A DNA stretch of 64,000 nt from Deltaproteobacteria bacterium (GTDB taxonomy: Bacteria; Myxococcota_C; UBA6777), in contig PCBK01000162.1 in assembly GCA_002731275.1 (NCBI GenBank), positions 1 through 64,000 on the forward strand, given 5' to 3'. The translations under genes and the position numbers were made by a program. The notes below the pieces were generated by a model, which did no database searches, was not told the origin of the DNA, and saw only the letters and a program-made list of their open reading frames with translations. Positions 46,819 through 55,537 of this stretch are shown piece after piece; within the stretch, counting starts at the first letter, position 1; each line of letters begins with the position of its first letter.

Positions 46819-48186
46819 CTATTTTTTGATCACGCGACCTGCGCCTCTGGCTTTCTTAAACTCGGAGTCCGAACGTTTGATGATAAATCGTACCATTTGG
46901 CGGAAGATACGTGTCCTCTTGATCTGTCCAAGGACGACCTTGAGATCCTCAAAGGCTGTGGGGTCGTTGATGATCGCTCCAAGCGTTCCTTTTCCTCGTC
47001 GGATATCTTTCATGATGGTGCGTACGTCATTGCTCGCTTTGGTCAGGTTGGTGAGCAACGCTGCGCTCTTTTTCTCGTACAAGAGTTTGTACAAGAGGGT
47101 GTTTTTGGTCTGTGGTGCTTTGGCGATCTTATTGATGGAGACCATCGTCTCACGTGCGTTGCGCACGAGCAACTTGAGATCGTAAGCGAGACGACCACCT
47201 TGTTTGGACATCAACAACCGACGAACCAATGTTCCGGGTTTTTGGATGCGTTTGAGGAACCATTCGATCTGTGCGATTGTTTGTTTCAGATTTTTTCCGA
47301 TGCCTTCGAGTTGACGAAGGATACCACGCAAGCGGTTTCGGACGGGGATGCTGTAGAAGAGGTCGTGCATGAGGCCGGGACCTTTTTCTGCTCTTGTGAG
47401 CAATCCATTGACGGAGGAGACGATCCCCTTGAGGTTGTGAGCGAGCTCTGGGTCTCGGTACTGTTTGAGGATTTTGTCGATGCTGCGGAGTGATTCTTTG
47501 ACGCGATCCATGACACGTCCGCCATCTTCCATAAAGTCAGACATCCCTTTCGGGGTCACACCTGTGATCCAGGCTCCCGATTGCACTGTGTTTGGACTCG
47601 TCCCCACTGTGATGTTGACGAGGGCATCTCCGAGCAAACCCTTGCCTTCGACGGTTGCGATGGAGTCAGTGCGGATCCACTTGAGGATGTTGCGTGAGAC
47701 TTTCATCCGCACATACACGAACTTCTGTTTTACCGGTACACAGCGAAGTTTGTACTCTTGACAGCGTCCCTGATCCCTATCACAGAGGTCTTCAAAGGAC
47801 AGGCACTTCTTTGTGAAGTCGCTACACTCTGCGTTGTAACGCGGACAGCTCGCTTTGTTTTTGGAGCAACGTACGCGCATTTTGAGACACCTTCTCTTGA
47901 GCAGCTGCCATTGTGGGCCGCCGTCGATGCCTTTTGTCTGCTTTTTGAACTTTTCACCTCGGTTAAGCTCGATATTGTCGACGACACCTACTTTGAGTCC
48001 TGCGAGACGGACCTGAGAACCGACTGCGAGCCCCGACACTTTTGAAAATGATGAGTAAAGAGTCGCTTGTGACTCGAAGGTCTGATTTGCGCTGCCGATA
48101 ATAAATGTCATGGCGCCACCCACCACGAGGGCGAGCAGAAGGAATATGCCGACCTTGAGTTCCGTGGAACCTTGTCGTTGTGACAT
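46819..48186 (-). CDS. MlaD-like MCE-domain protein with a cysteine-ladder insert
   Basis: The 455-residue periplasmic protein is anchored by one N-terminal helix (KVGIFLLLALVVGGAMTF). The MCE domain (about residues 40-190) has VSGLAVGSQVRLAGLKVG at the start and KGLLGDALVNITVG at the end. Between its strands lies an insert of about 60 residues with eight Cys at residues 100, 107, 114, 121, 128, 135, 142 and 149, exactly seven apart. Long coiled-coil-like helices follow. MlaD homologues form hexameric lipid shuttles. The start at 48186 has GGAG six bases upstream. It lies 32 bases after the ATPase gene. Confidence 0.9.
   Translation of the reverse strand: MSQRQGSTELKVGIFLLLALVVGGAMTFIIGSANQTFESQATLYSSFSKVSGLAVGSQVRLAGLKVGVVDNIELNRGEKFKKQTKGIDGGPQWQLLKRRCLKMRVRCSKNKASCPRYNAECSDFTKKCLSFEDLCDRDQGRCQEYKLRCVPVKQKFVYVRMKVSRNILKWIRTDSIATVEGKGLLGDALVNITVGTSPNTVQSGAWITGVTPKGMSDFMEDGGRVMDRVKESLRSIDKILKQYRDPELAHNLKGIVSSVNGLLTRAEKGPGLMHDLFYSIPVRNRLRGILRQLEGIGKNLKQTIAQIEWFLKRIQKPGTLVRRLLMSKQGGRLAYDLKLLVRNARETMVSINKIAKAPQTKNTLLYKLLYEKKSAALLTNLTKASNDVRTIMKDIRRGKGTLGAIINDPTAFEDLKVVLGQIKRTRIFRQMVRFIIKRSDSEFKKARGAGRVIKK
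47740..47889 (-). other. Segment encoding the eight-cysteine heptad ladder
   Basis: Codons for eight cysteines occur every 21 bases across this stretch. The spacer residues between them vary freely, so the periodicity is in the Cys positions and not the result of a simple DNA repeat. Confidence 0.92.
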
Positions 48187-48218
48187 GACTTCTCCTTCCA
48201 GGTCTATGGCTATGAGGC

Positions 48219-48995
48219 TCACTCCTCGTCAGGAATGCCTCTGAGAAAGTTTTGAATCGCCGGATCACTTGCGGCCCTCATCTCTTGGACCGTCCCAAGT
48301 TTGTAAATGTGACGGTCTTTGAGGAAGGCGATACGATCTGAGAAATAAAACGCTCCACCCATATCGTGTGTGATGACGATGGAGGTGACACCGCGTTCTT
48401 GTTGAATTTGTCGGATCAGTTTGTTGATCACGACGGTGCTCTCTGGATCGAGTCCAGTCGTGGGCTCGTCGTAGAGGATGACTTCGGGTTCCATGACGAC
48501 AGAGCGTGCGAGCCCGATGAGTTTTTTGACGCCCCCTGAGAGTTCACCTGGATAACGATGTTGTAACTCTTGGGGAACGTTGATCAGTGACAGTTGGTTG
48601 GTGACACGTTCTGTGATCTCTTCTTCTGAGAGTTTCAGATGGACGCGCAGTGGGTAAGCGATATTTTCAAAGACCGTCAGAGAGTCGAATAAGGCCGCGA
48701 GCTGAAAAACCATCGAGATTTTTTTGCGGACGTCGATCATCTCGTGATCTTTGAGCGGAGCGAGGTCGAGATCGTGGAACAAGACCTGGCCTTCGTCTGG
48801 TTTGAGCAGGCCGATGAGCATCTTGATCATGACGCTCTTACCTGTCCCAGAGCCTCCCAAGACAGTGAGCGTCTCACCCGGGTAAATGTTGAAGTGCAGA
48901 TCATCGTAGATCTTTTTGGGTCCAAAAGCCTTCTTGACGTGGACGTACTGGATGATCGGGTCGACACCTGACTGATGGGGGAGTGGTCTTTGCAT
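48219..48995 (-). CDS. mlaF: MlaF-like ABC transporter ATPase
   Basis: The 258-residue cytoplasmic ATPase powers an MlaE-type lipid permease. It has Walker A GGSGTGKSVM, Q-loop VFQLAALFDSLT, signature LSGGVKKLIGLARS, Walker B VILYDEPTTGLDP and the ITHD switch His. The LSGGVKKLI variant and the ALFDSLTV region are typical of MlaF. GAGGT lies five bases before the ATG; the gap from the MlaE gene is eight bases. Confidence 0.95.
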   Translation of the reverse strand: MQRPLPHQSGVDPIIQYVHVKKAFGPKKIYDDLHFNIYPGETLTVLGGSGTGKSVMIKMLIGLLKPDEGQVLFHDLDLAPLKDHEMIDVRKKISMVFQLAALFDSLTVFENIAYPLRVHLKLSEEEITERVTNQLSLINVPQELQHRYPGELSGGVKKLIGLARSVVMEPEVILYDEPTTGLDPESTVVINKLIRQIQQERGVTSIVITHDMGGAFYFSDRIAFLKDRHIYKLGTVQEMRAASDPAIQNFLRGIPDEE

Positions 48996-49003
48996 GCTCT
49001 ACC

Positions 49004-49792
49004 TCAGATGATCATCATCAACAGCTTGGTCAAAAAGAAGTCACTGACGAGGACACTGATACTGATAAGCTCGACAGTTCCTGTTGTGGATTGCCCTACG
49101 CCTTGTGTCCCGCCGCTTGTGTTAAAGCCTTGGTAACAGCCAATGATCGCGACGAGAAAACCAAATACGACGCTCTTGGCCAGACCACTAAAAAGGTCGG
49201 AGAGATCCACAATATCGAGGACGGAGCGGTAAAAGAACAATGGCGCGATATCGAATTGTGCAGAGGAGAGGGCAGAGGCACCGAGGAGCCCTACGAGATC
49301 TGCGAGGACCGTGAGCAGAGGCATGATCAAAATGCTCGCGGCGAGGCGTGGCACGATCAATTTTTTGATGGGGTCAGCCCCCAACGCTCTGATCGCGTCG
49401 ATCTGCTCACCGACCTTCATCGAGCCTAACTCTGCTGCCATCCCGCTGCCAATCCGACCACCAACGATCAACGCTGTAAGGACAGGAGCCAGCTCTCTTA
49501 ACAACGCAACTGCGACGACTGGACCGACGTAATCCTGGGCACCAAATTTGGCTAGACCAAACGCAAACTGTAGCGCCAAGACAGAGCCGACAGCTGCGGC
49601 TGTAAGGAGACCAATGCGCAATGAGTTCACACCGAGCAGCTCGATCTGCATGATCACGTCCCGGAATGAGTAAGGAGGCATCAGCATACGCCACACCGCT
49701 CCCCACGCCAGGATCGCGATCGAGCCTGTAAACTCGATGAGCCGAATTGCTCGGCTTCCGAGACTTTCTATCAACGCTGTGATGAGCTTCAT
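49004..49792 (-). CDS. mlaE: MlaE-like lipid ABC permease
   Basis: The 262-residue inner-membrane permease has five to six hydrophobic segments and the family hallmarks LLRELAPVLTALIVGGRIGSG, then AAELGSMKVGEQIDAI and RALGADPIKKLIVPR. It moves phospholipid between the inner membrane and the MlaD-like hexamer. Its start overlaps the upstream lipoprotein stop by ATGA. Confidence 0.95.
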   Translation of the reverse strand: MKLITALIESLGSRAIRLIEFTGSIAILAWGAVWRMLMPPYSFRDVIMQIELLGVNSLRIGLLTAAAVGSVLALQFAFGLAKFGAQDYVGPVVAVALLRELAPVLTALIVGGRIGSGMAAELGSMKVGEQIDAIRALGADPIKKLIVPRLAASILIMPLLTVLADLVGLLGASALSSAQFDIAPLFFYRSVLDIVDLSDLFSGLAKSVVFGFLVAIIGCYQGFNTSGGTQGVGQSTTGTVELISISVLVSDFFLTKLLMMII

Positions 49793-50361
49793 GAACGAAA
49801 TACCTGAAATCCGTAAATCACGCGGTGAAAGGTGTTGATGCCTCGCTTGAAGTTCCAGGGGCGCGTGATGTAGGCGAAGTCAAAAATGCACTCATTTTTT
49901 TTGATGACGAGGAGGGCTGCTTGCACGGAGACGCCGTCAAGTGTCGCTTTTAACTCCGTGTACAGAGCGTCACGTCGATCGATTTTTCGTTTCTCTTGGA
50001 TGATAAATTTGCGGTCTCTGAATCCGTAGATCAGGTGGTCTGTGAGGTTCTTAAGGGTTGTATCCTCATAGTCCTTTCGACATGTCGCGTTGATCTGCAC
50101 GATCGCTTTGTACTGGCTGTTGTAAAAGGCGATGTCATTTTGTGTGAATTTGACCTTCCGCCAATCTCGATTGACTTGGCCGATTTTGTATTCGAGTGGG
50201 CCTTTGTGATAGACCCAGTTGCCATCGAGTCCTTTTCGTGTGCAACCCAAAAGCCCCCACATCATCGATAACATGAGGCACGCTATACTCACGCGTCGGA
50301 GTGTGCGCTTGAGTGTGAACAGCAACGTTGGACGGTATGAAACCATAGTGTTTGCTCTCAT
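49789..50361 (-). CDS. Lipoprotein of the lipid-transport operon
   Basis: The 190-residue protein has a hydrophobic stretch ending WGLLGC, so Cys40 is the likely lipidation site. The mature part has no recognised family. It overlaps both neighbours by four bases (ATGA upstream with the ATPase, ATGA downstream with MlaE), so it is translated with the transport machinery. An ATG at 50346 with GAGAG upstream is an alternative start. It may be an adaptor, acting where MlaC or LptE-type proteins act in other systems; this is inference only. Confidence 0.75.
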   Translation of the reverse strand: MRANTMVSYRPTLLFTLKRTLRRVSIACLMLSMMWGLLGCTRKGLDGNWVYHKGPLEYKIGQVNRDWRKVKFTQNDIAFYNSQYKAIVQINATCRKDYEDTTLKNLTDHLIYGFRDRKFIIQEKRKIDRRDALYTELKATLDGVSVQAALLVIKKNECIFDFAYITRPWNFKRGINTFHRVIYGFQVFRS

Positions 50362-51116
50362 GGTGTGGTGGATTGTTCTTGTTCTTCTGTAAGTGCCAAA
50401 AATATCTCTTCAAGTCCGGAGTCTTCCTGTTGTGCTTGTTGGTGCAGCTCTCCCAGAGTGCCAAGCGCAATCAGCTGTCCTTTGTATATGATCCCGATAC
50501 GATCACAGACTTCTTCTGCGATGGAGAGGGTATGTGTGGAGAGGAGGATGGTGACCCCTTCTTCCTCACACAACGAACGGAAGATCTTTCGTATCAACAA
50601 GCTTCCTTTTGGGTCGAGCCCGACCATCGGTTCATCGACGATGATCACACGTGGTTTGTGGATCAGGGCGGAGGCCATCGTTAAGCGTTGTTTCATCCCG
50701 TGGGAGAAGTTTTCTACAAGCTCGTGTGTTTGTGCTGAGAGTCCGAAGAGCGAGAGGAGTCTCTCTGCGTCTTGTTTGGCGTCGTGTTTGGGGATGTTGT
50801 AGAGGCCTGCCATAAAGAGGAGGAATTCATGTGCTGTGAGTTTTTCGTAGATGAAGGGGCGATCTGGGATGTAGCCGATGCGCTTCTTCGTCTCGACAGG
50901 AGCGTCTTGTTGGTTGATTCCATCGATGCGAACTTCGCCGGCTGTTGGTTGAAGTAAGCCCGCGAGGATCTTCATGGTGGTTGTCTTTCCAGCACCATTG
51001 GGACCAAGAAAGCCAAACAATTCGCCTCGGTTGATCTCAAAGGAGATGTCATTGACAGCCAACAGGGAGCCGTATCGTTTGACGAGGTGCTTGATTTCAA
51101 TCATAGGAGGTTGCAA
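50358..51116 (-). CDS. CcmA/YbhF-type ABC ATPase, first gene of the lipid-transport operon
   Basis: The 252-residue ATPase has Walker A GPNGAGKTTTMK, signature FSHGMKQRLTMA, Walker B VIIVDEPMVGLDP and STHTLSIAEEVCD. This architecture fits ABC-2 (drug/polysaccharide/lipid) exporters rather than MlaF, yet no ABC-2 permease gene is adjacent. The TTG start at 51116 has AAAGGA six bases upstream; ATG codons at 51146 and 51104 lack a ribosome-binding site. It is joined to the lipoprotein gene by a four-base overlap. Confidence 0.88.
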   Translation of the reverse strand: MQPPMIEIKHLVKRYGSLLAVNDISFEINRGELFGFLGPNGAGKTTTMKILAGLLQPTAGEVRIDGINQQDAPVETKKRIGYIPDRPFIYEKLTAHEFLLFMAGLYNIPKHDAKQDAERLLSLFGLSAQTHELVENFSHGMKQRLTMASALIHKPRVIIVDEPMVGLDPKGSLLIRKIFRSLCEEEGVTILLSTHTLSIAEEVCDRIGIIYKGQLIALGTLGELHQQAQQEDSGLEEIFLALTEEQEQSTTP

Positions 51117-51316
51117 GTGAAATCCTTTCTCAATACAACGCGACATCTATGTCATAGGTGTGCCATACAAACAACACGTGTTCACCAGCTCTGTACAATT
51201 CCATGTATCGTGGCATGAATGCAAGAAAGAAGCAAGTCAGCCAGAGACAAGGGGTGTGGGTTGTGTGGGGGAATTCAAGAAAGGTGCCAGGAGAGGGGAG
51301 GGGGTGGAGATGAGAT

Positions 51317-52771
51317 CTACCAGTCGTCGTCGACGTCGTCTGGGGAGGAGGTGCGTTTTTTGGGCTTGCGCTTTTTGGGCTTGCGCTTTTTGGGCTTGCC
51401 AGGGGCGCTTTTTTTAGCTGCTGAAGAAGGCTCTTCTACATCACCAGGCTCATCTGTATCAGGTTCGCCGCCGCCGCCACCGCTGAAGGCAGAGGTTTTT
51501 TTGGCGACACGAAGATCACCAAATTTTCTTTCGAGTGGGTTTCCGCTGCTTGGTTTGTCTTTGCGAGCGGTCTCCAAAGCGTAGCGTACTGCGAGCGCTT
51601 TGAGTGGCATGTTACCACGTGCGAGACCTTCTCGGATCACGCCAGTTCCTACCTGTGAACCTTGTTTGACGAGCGCAAAACCTGCGTGTACGCGGACGAG
51701 CAAGTGCACATCGCGAAGCGCCTTGAGCAGCGCTGCTTTGACTTTGCTGTTGCGTTTGGCATCGATCAATGCAGCCGCTGCGTCAGCTCTTGTGAGCGCG
51801 TCGCTGTTGCTGAGCTCACTGAGCAACAAGGAGATACCTTTTGTGCTGCCGAGTTTGTTGAGTGCATGTGCGGCTGCGATGCGTACACGTCGTGATTTGT
51901 CCTTGAGGAGTTTTTGCAGGGCGCGTCGTCCCTTGCGGATTTTGTGTTCACCGAGGGTTTGCACTGCGATCATGCGGGTCGCTTCGTTGCGTGAGCGCAA
52001 GTCCCTGATCATCGAACGTGACCAGCTCTTGTTGCCGAGTGAAGTCAACGCTTTCGCGATACCTTGACGTGCGCGGCGGTTACTGTTGGTTTTCATTTGC
52101 TTCTTGAGATAACGCAGGGTGTTGCGTTTTCCGAGGCGAGCGATGAATTGTGCGCAACGAAGGCGCATCGCACGAAAGCGTCGCTTGGTGTTTTTGAAGC
52201 ACTTGTTGAGGTAGGCATGACCTGCTTTGTCGCCAATTTTGGCGACAGCCCATGCGCCACTGCTTGCGACGAGGGGGTTACGTGATTTCAAGAGTTTTTT
52301 CAGCGCAGGCAATGCCTTTTTGTCGCCGAGTTTACCAAGGGCTTCTGCCGCTTGAATCTTGACGAGCATAGAGCTCTTTCTCAACAGCGGGATCAAGGCA
52401 GAGACTGCCTCTTTGTCGCCAAGCTCGCCAAGGTAGTTGGCGGCCAACTCATGGGCTTTGTTGCTTTTGCCGTTGAGCACGCCCAACACCAAAGACCACG
52501 AGACTTTGTTCAACAAAGTGTAGTTTTCTTTTTTGCTGATACCTACGAGCATTTCGTAGGCAGCCAACGCTTTGCTTCCGCGCTTGAGTCTCGTGAGCGC
52601 TTCTACCTTCATAGAGAGCGCTTGGAAGATGTACTTATCGAGCTTTTTGAGCGAAGACTTGGTGTTTCCGTTGTCCAGCTGGGTTTTGATTTCCGACAGA
52701 TCTTGTGCCATGACTGGGTTGCATACCAGCCAAACACCAAGTGTCATGCAAAGGAACAGTGCTTTTTGCAT
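51317..52771 (-). CDS. Exported HEAT-repeat protein with basic tail
   Basis: The 484-residue protein has a signal peptide (LFLCMTLGVWLVCNPVMAQ), a TPR-like helical start, and many HEAT repeats (AVSALIPLLRKSSMLVKIQA, ALPALKKLLKSRNPLVASSG, GISLLLSELSNSDALTRADA) forming a curved helical scaffold. The tail is acidic and Gly-rich, then KPKKR repeats, then SSPDDVDDDW. It has no enzymatic motif. The promoter candidate at 52834-52862 precedes it. The mature protein is probably periplasmic or surface-associated, acting as a protein-binding platform. Confidence 0.85.
   Translation of the reverse strand: MQKALFLCMTLGVWLVCNPVMAQDLSEIKTQLDNGNTKSSLKKLDKYIFQALSMKVEALTRLKRGSKALAAYEMLVGISKKENYTLLNKVSWSLVLGVLNGKSNKAHELAANYLGELGDKEAVSALIPLLRKSSMLVKIQAAEALGKLGDKKALPALKKLLKSRNPLVASSGAWAVAKIGDKAGHAYLNKCFKNTKRRFRAMRLRCAQFIARLGKRNTLRYLKKQMKTNSNRRARQGIAKALTSLGNKSWSRSMIRDLRSRNEATRMIAVQTLGEHKIRKGRRALQKLLKDKSRRVRIAAAHALNKLGSTKGISLLLSELSNSDALTRADAAAALIDAKRNSKVKAALLKALRDVHLLVRVHAGFALVKQGSQVGTGVIREGLARGNMPLKALAVRYALETARKDKPSSGNPLERKFGDLRVAKKTSAFSGGGGGEPDTDEPGDVEEPSSAAKKSAPGKPKKRKPKKRKPKKRTSSPDDVDDDW
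51352..51399 (-). repeat. 15-base tandem repeat encoding the KPKKR tail
   Basis: Three copies of a 15-base unit (ttgcgctttttgggc on the plus strand) encode Lys-Pro-Lys-Lys-Arg in the HEAT-protein tail. The near identity suggests recent expansion. Confidence 0.85.
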
Positions 52772-52833
52772 CAGGATGTCTCTCCCTATGTCTCTTGAGA
52801 ATGGGCCATATGTATCTTTGTGAGAACCATATT

Positions 52834-52862
52834 TTTGTATTCCTATGGTTTCAGGACTCCAA
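52834..52862 (-). promoter_or_regulatory. Candidate promoter of the HEAT-repeat gene
   Basis: Minus strand: TTGGAG, 17 bases, TACAAA. Spacing is ideal, the -35 box weak. Confidence 0.35.
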
Positions 52863-53007
52863 TGGATTGATTTGACGTGGGTGTCCCTTTTCGATGAAGA
52901 GATGCAAAGGATGTATCAATATATTTGGTTGGGTTCAAGTGGGGAGCGCTTTTTTGAGTGAGAAGGTCTTTGAAAAGAAAAGGGATTGAAGAACTTGGCG
53001 AAAGAGA

Positions 53008-53874
53008 CTATTTGACTGGAGAGTGTGTCTGCAATGCTCTCAAGATGGTCCTGATGTGGGGGGCTCTGGTGGATTTGCTGCGTTCGATGAAGAATTTTTT
53101 GAAAGCATTTTGTGAGAGTCCCGTGACCTGTTTAAAACTTTCGGCGAAGGACCTGCCTTGTCTCATCAAGGTGAGCAGCTTGCGTACACCTTTGACCTTC
53201 CACTTTTCGACGAGTACGGCAAACATCCAGTGTCCAAGGGCATACACGAGAGGCTGTTGGTAGCGCAAGTAAGCGCTGGGACGCGCCATCAATTTTTTCC
53301 CATGAGAGGTGCGTAGATAACGCCTCATCTTTTTCCAAGGCCAATTGTATTGTCGTTCTTGTGCGGTGACTGTCGCCATACCTTCGCGAAACCAGAGCGG
53401 CAAATGGCGTTTGTGCCACGCTGACTTGGTACAGCAGAGCTGGTACATCACGACGTGGGTTAACTCATGTGTCAAGATCGTCTGCAGAGGAGCCTGATAG
53501 TAGTGGTAACGCCAAGTCCGAGGAGATTGGAGGTAGATCCGATCGTACATGGCCCAGGCGCGTAGCCATCTATAGGGTCGCGCTGTCGCTTCTTCGAGTG
53601 ATTGGTGGTTTGGGAACACTTTGATATGGGTTTGGACTTGCAAGGGCCCCCACAACTGGGCTCGTTGTGCAGCTTGTCGGAGTCCAGAGACGACATCCGA
53701 GACGACGTTTTGATCTTGGGGATAAAAGTGGAGCTTCATGCCTTTTTCTGTGGCAGAAGAGGTGAGTGTGATCGTGTGGGGGAAGGTTGGAAGGATGACT
53801 CGAAAGCATCCGTTGAGCAAAAAGAAAATACTCGCGACCAGGCCCCAGCGAACGGACATCAGGGTGTGTGTCAT
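53008..53874 (-). CDS. Gluzincin-type metallopeptidase lipoprotein
   Basis: The 288-residue protein has a lipoprotein signal (LVASIFFLLNGC, Cys23). The zinc site is HELTH at 136-140 with the third ligand probably Glu164 in WFREGMA; this is the peptidase-MA-like (minigluzincin) pattern. Catalytic residues are intact. It is probably anchored to the inner face of the outer membrane or periplasmic side. The ATG at 53874 has only a weak ribosome-binding site. It is an isolated gene with large gaps on both sides. Substrates are unknown. Confidence 0.85.
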   Translation of the reverse strand: MTHTLMSVRWGLVASIFFLLNGCFRVILPTFPHTITLTSSATEKGMKLHFYPQDQNVVSDVVSGLRQAAQRAQLWGPLQVQTHIKVFPNHQSLEEATARPYRWLRAWAMYDRIYLQSPRTWRYHYYQAPLQTILTHELTHVVMYQLCCTKSAWHKRHLPLWFREGMATVTAQERQYNWPWKKMRRYLRTSHGKKLMARPSAYLRYQQPLVYALGHWMFAVLVEKWKVKGVRKLLTLMRQGRSFAESFKQVTGLSQNAFKKFFIERSKSTRAPHIRTILRALQTHSPVK

Positions 53875-54111
53875 GCGTTATCTCGCGCTTCTTGTTGGAT
53901 CGAAGGTTGGGCTTGTTGGTTGCGCTCTCTGTTGAAGTATACTCCCACTCAAGAAGAATGTCACACAGACATTCATATCGTCTGGCAGGTCGATCTTACG
54001 ATCTTGTAAAAGAGACACTGGGCTTCGCATCGACAAGCCATCTGCGCCTGTTTTGACACAAAGACTGTGACAAACCAAAAAACTTGCACAAAGGGGCTGT
54101 CGATATGAACA

Positions 54112-55287
54112 TCAACCACCCAGTCCCCAACTTACAGAGAGGACGGGGTTTTGGATGTCTTCTACGTCGAAGAAGACGCCGACGGAAAACTGACCAATGA
54201 TCGAGTGGATGCGCATCCCGCCCCAAAAGGTCACGCGAAACAAACCGTTAAGGCTGAAGTTGTCGAAGTTATTGTTGTTCTCCTGGCCCCCTACGAAGAG
54301 TTTGACTTGCATCGCCATCGCGCCAAGTCCAAGGGATACATAGTTGAGGTAAGGTCGAACCTCTCGGGGCATTAAGAAACGATAATTGATGTCTGTACCG
54401 ATCAAAAAGGACAGATCGAGATTGGTGCTGAGGGAGAGCAGGTCAAATCCTGCGTACAAACCCCAAAGAAGCTGATCCCAAAATATCAAATCGACACGAA
54501 GCTCCTGGTTACTTGGTGATATACGTGTCGCATTTGGATCGCCAAGGGCGTATGAAAAGCGAGCGTCAAACTGTGCGCCAAACGAGAAGAACGGCCATCC
54601 TTGTCGTGGTGTTGGGTTCGCGAAGAGTTTGTTGATCAGGGGGTGTCTTGCGACGACTCCGATCGGGATGCGTTTGGGACCTTGGTCCGTCAAGAGGCCA
54701 ATCACATGCCCATGTTGATTGAGCAGTGGGGCGCCTGCAAAACCCGAGATGACAGACATATTCACTTGGACGTGCTCTTTGGTGACTCGACCGACGACTC
54801 CTGTGGTCAAACTCCAACTCAGTACTTTCAAACGCCATTGATCGAGTGGGCCAAATGATTTGTAAGGGTGTCCTATCGCTGCGACTTGTTGCCCAATACG
54901 CGTCGAGTCAGGCTTGCTACGAGGAAGAGGGGTATCCGGAAGGGGTTGGCTGGCTTTCAAAAGGGCGATGTCGTACTTCTGCATGTAGCCCTTCATTTTG
55001 ACCGCAATCCACTTCTTTTCACCCTGTCTCTTGAGCCAAATGGTCCGACCGCAGCCACTTACACTGAGTGTCGTGAGGATGTGTTGTTTGTCTCTGTACA
55101 AGAACCCAGCACCTTTACGTGTACCGCATTGGATGAGGTAGATGCTTGGACTGGCTTTTTCGTAAACAGATCGCCAGTCTTTTTGGACGAGGCCGCCTTG
55201 ACTGGCCAACGCACCCTGACTCATGAAAAAGGTCACCATCGCACTAAACCACAACATCCATCCTCCTATTTTGTTCACTGAATCCAT
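54112..55287 (-). CDS. Catalytically dead trypsin-like domain fused to a beta-barrel-like domain
   Basis: The 391-residue protein has a signal peptide (MLWFSAMVTFFMSQGALA). About residues 40-215 are a trypsin-like fold with YDIALLKAS (Asp kept). The His position (normally TAAHC) reads ILTTLSV, and the Ser position (normally GNSGGP) reads GFAGAP, so His and Ser are missing: no protease activity is expected. About residues 245-391 are beta-strand-rich (RVDLIFWDQLLWGLYAGFDL), like an eight-strand outer-membrane barrel. The start ATG lacks a strong ribosome-binding site. Confidence 0.75.
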   Translation of the reverse strand: MDSVNKIGGWMLWFSAMVTFFMSQGALASQGGLVQKDWRSVYEKASPSIYLIQCGTRKGAGFLYRDKQHILTTLSVSGCGRTIWLKRQGEKKWIAVKMKGYMQKYDIALLKASQPLPDTPLPRSKPDSTRIGQQVAAIGHPYKSFGPLDQWRLKVLSWSLTTGVVGRVTKEHVQVNMSVISGFAGAPLLNQHGHVIGLLTDQGPKRIPIGVVARHPLINKLFANPTPRQGWPFFSFGAQFDARFSYALGDPNATRISPSNQELRVDLIFWDQLLWGLYAGFDLLSLSTNLDLSFLIGTDINYRFLMPREVRPYLNYVSLGLGAMAMQVKLFVGGQENNNNFDNFSLNGLFRVTFWGGMRIHSIIGQFSVGVFFDVEDIQNPVLSVSWGLGG

Positions 55288-55537
55288 CTCTTTCCAAACT
55301 CCGACACTTTACGAGTTGTTCGTGTGGTAGGGGCAAAACCTCACAAATGATTCCATGTTAGTTATTGACATCCCTGTGATTATTTGCAAATCTTCAAGCT
55401 CGATAAAACCGAGTGTTGCCCGGACTTCCTGTTGCGTCTGCACTTGAGTTTGGGTTCATTTTACACCAAACGCTTTCTTGTCGGGCCATCTTTCTGTGCT
55501 TTGCTCTCTCATCCGTATATGAAAGGTTCTCAACGCG

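Noticed and set aside
46150-47493. 447-codon plus-strand frame opposite the MCE and barrel genes
   Set aside because: It is antisense to two genes with clear families and signal features; its translation is Cys/Asp/Phe-rich without any domain pattern and it lacks a ribosome-binding site.
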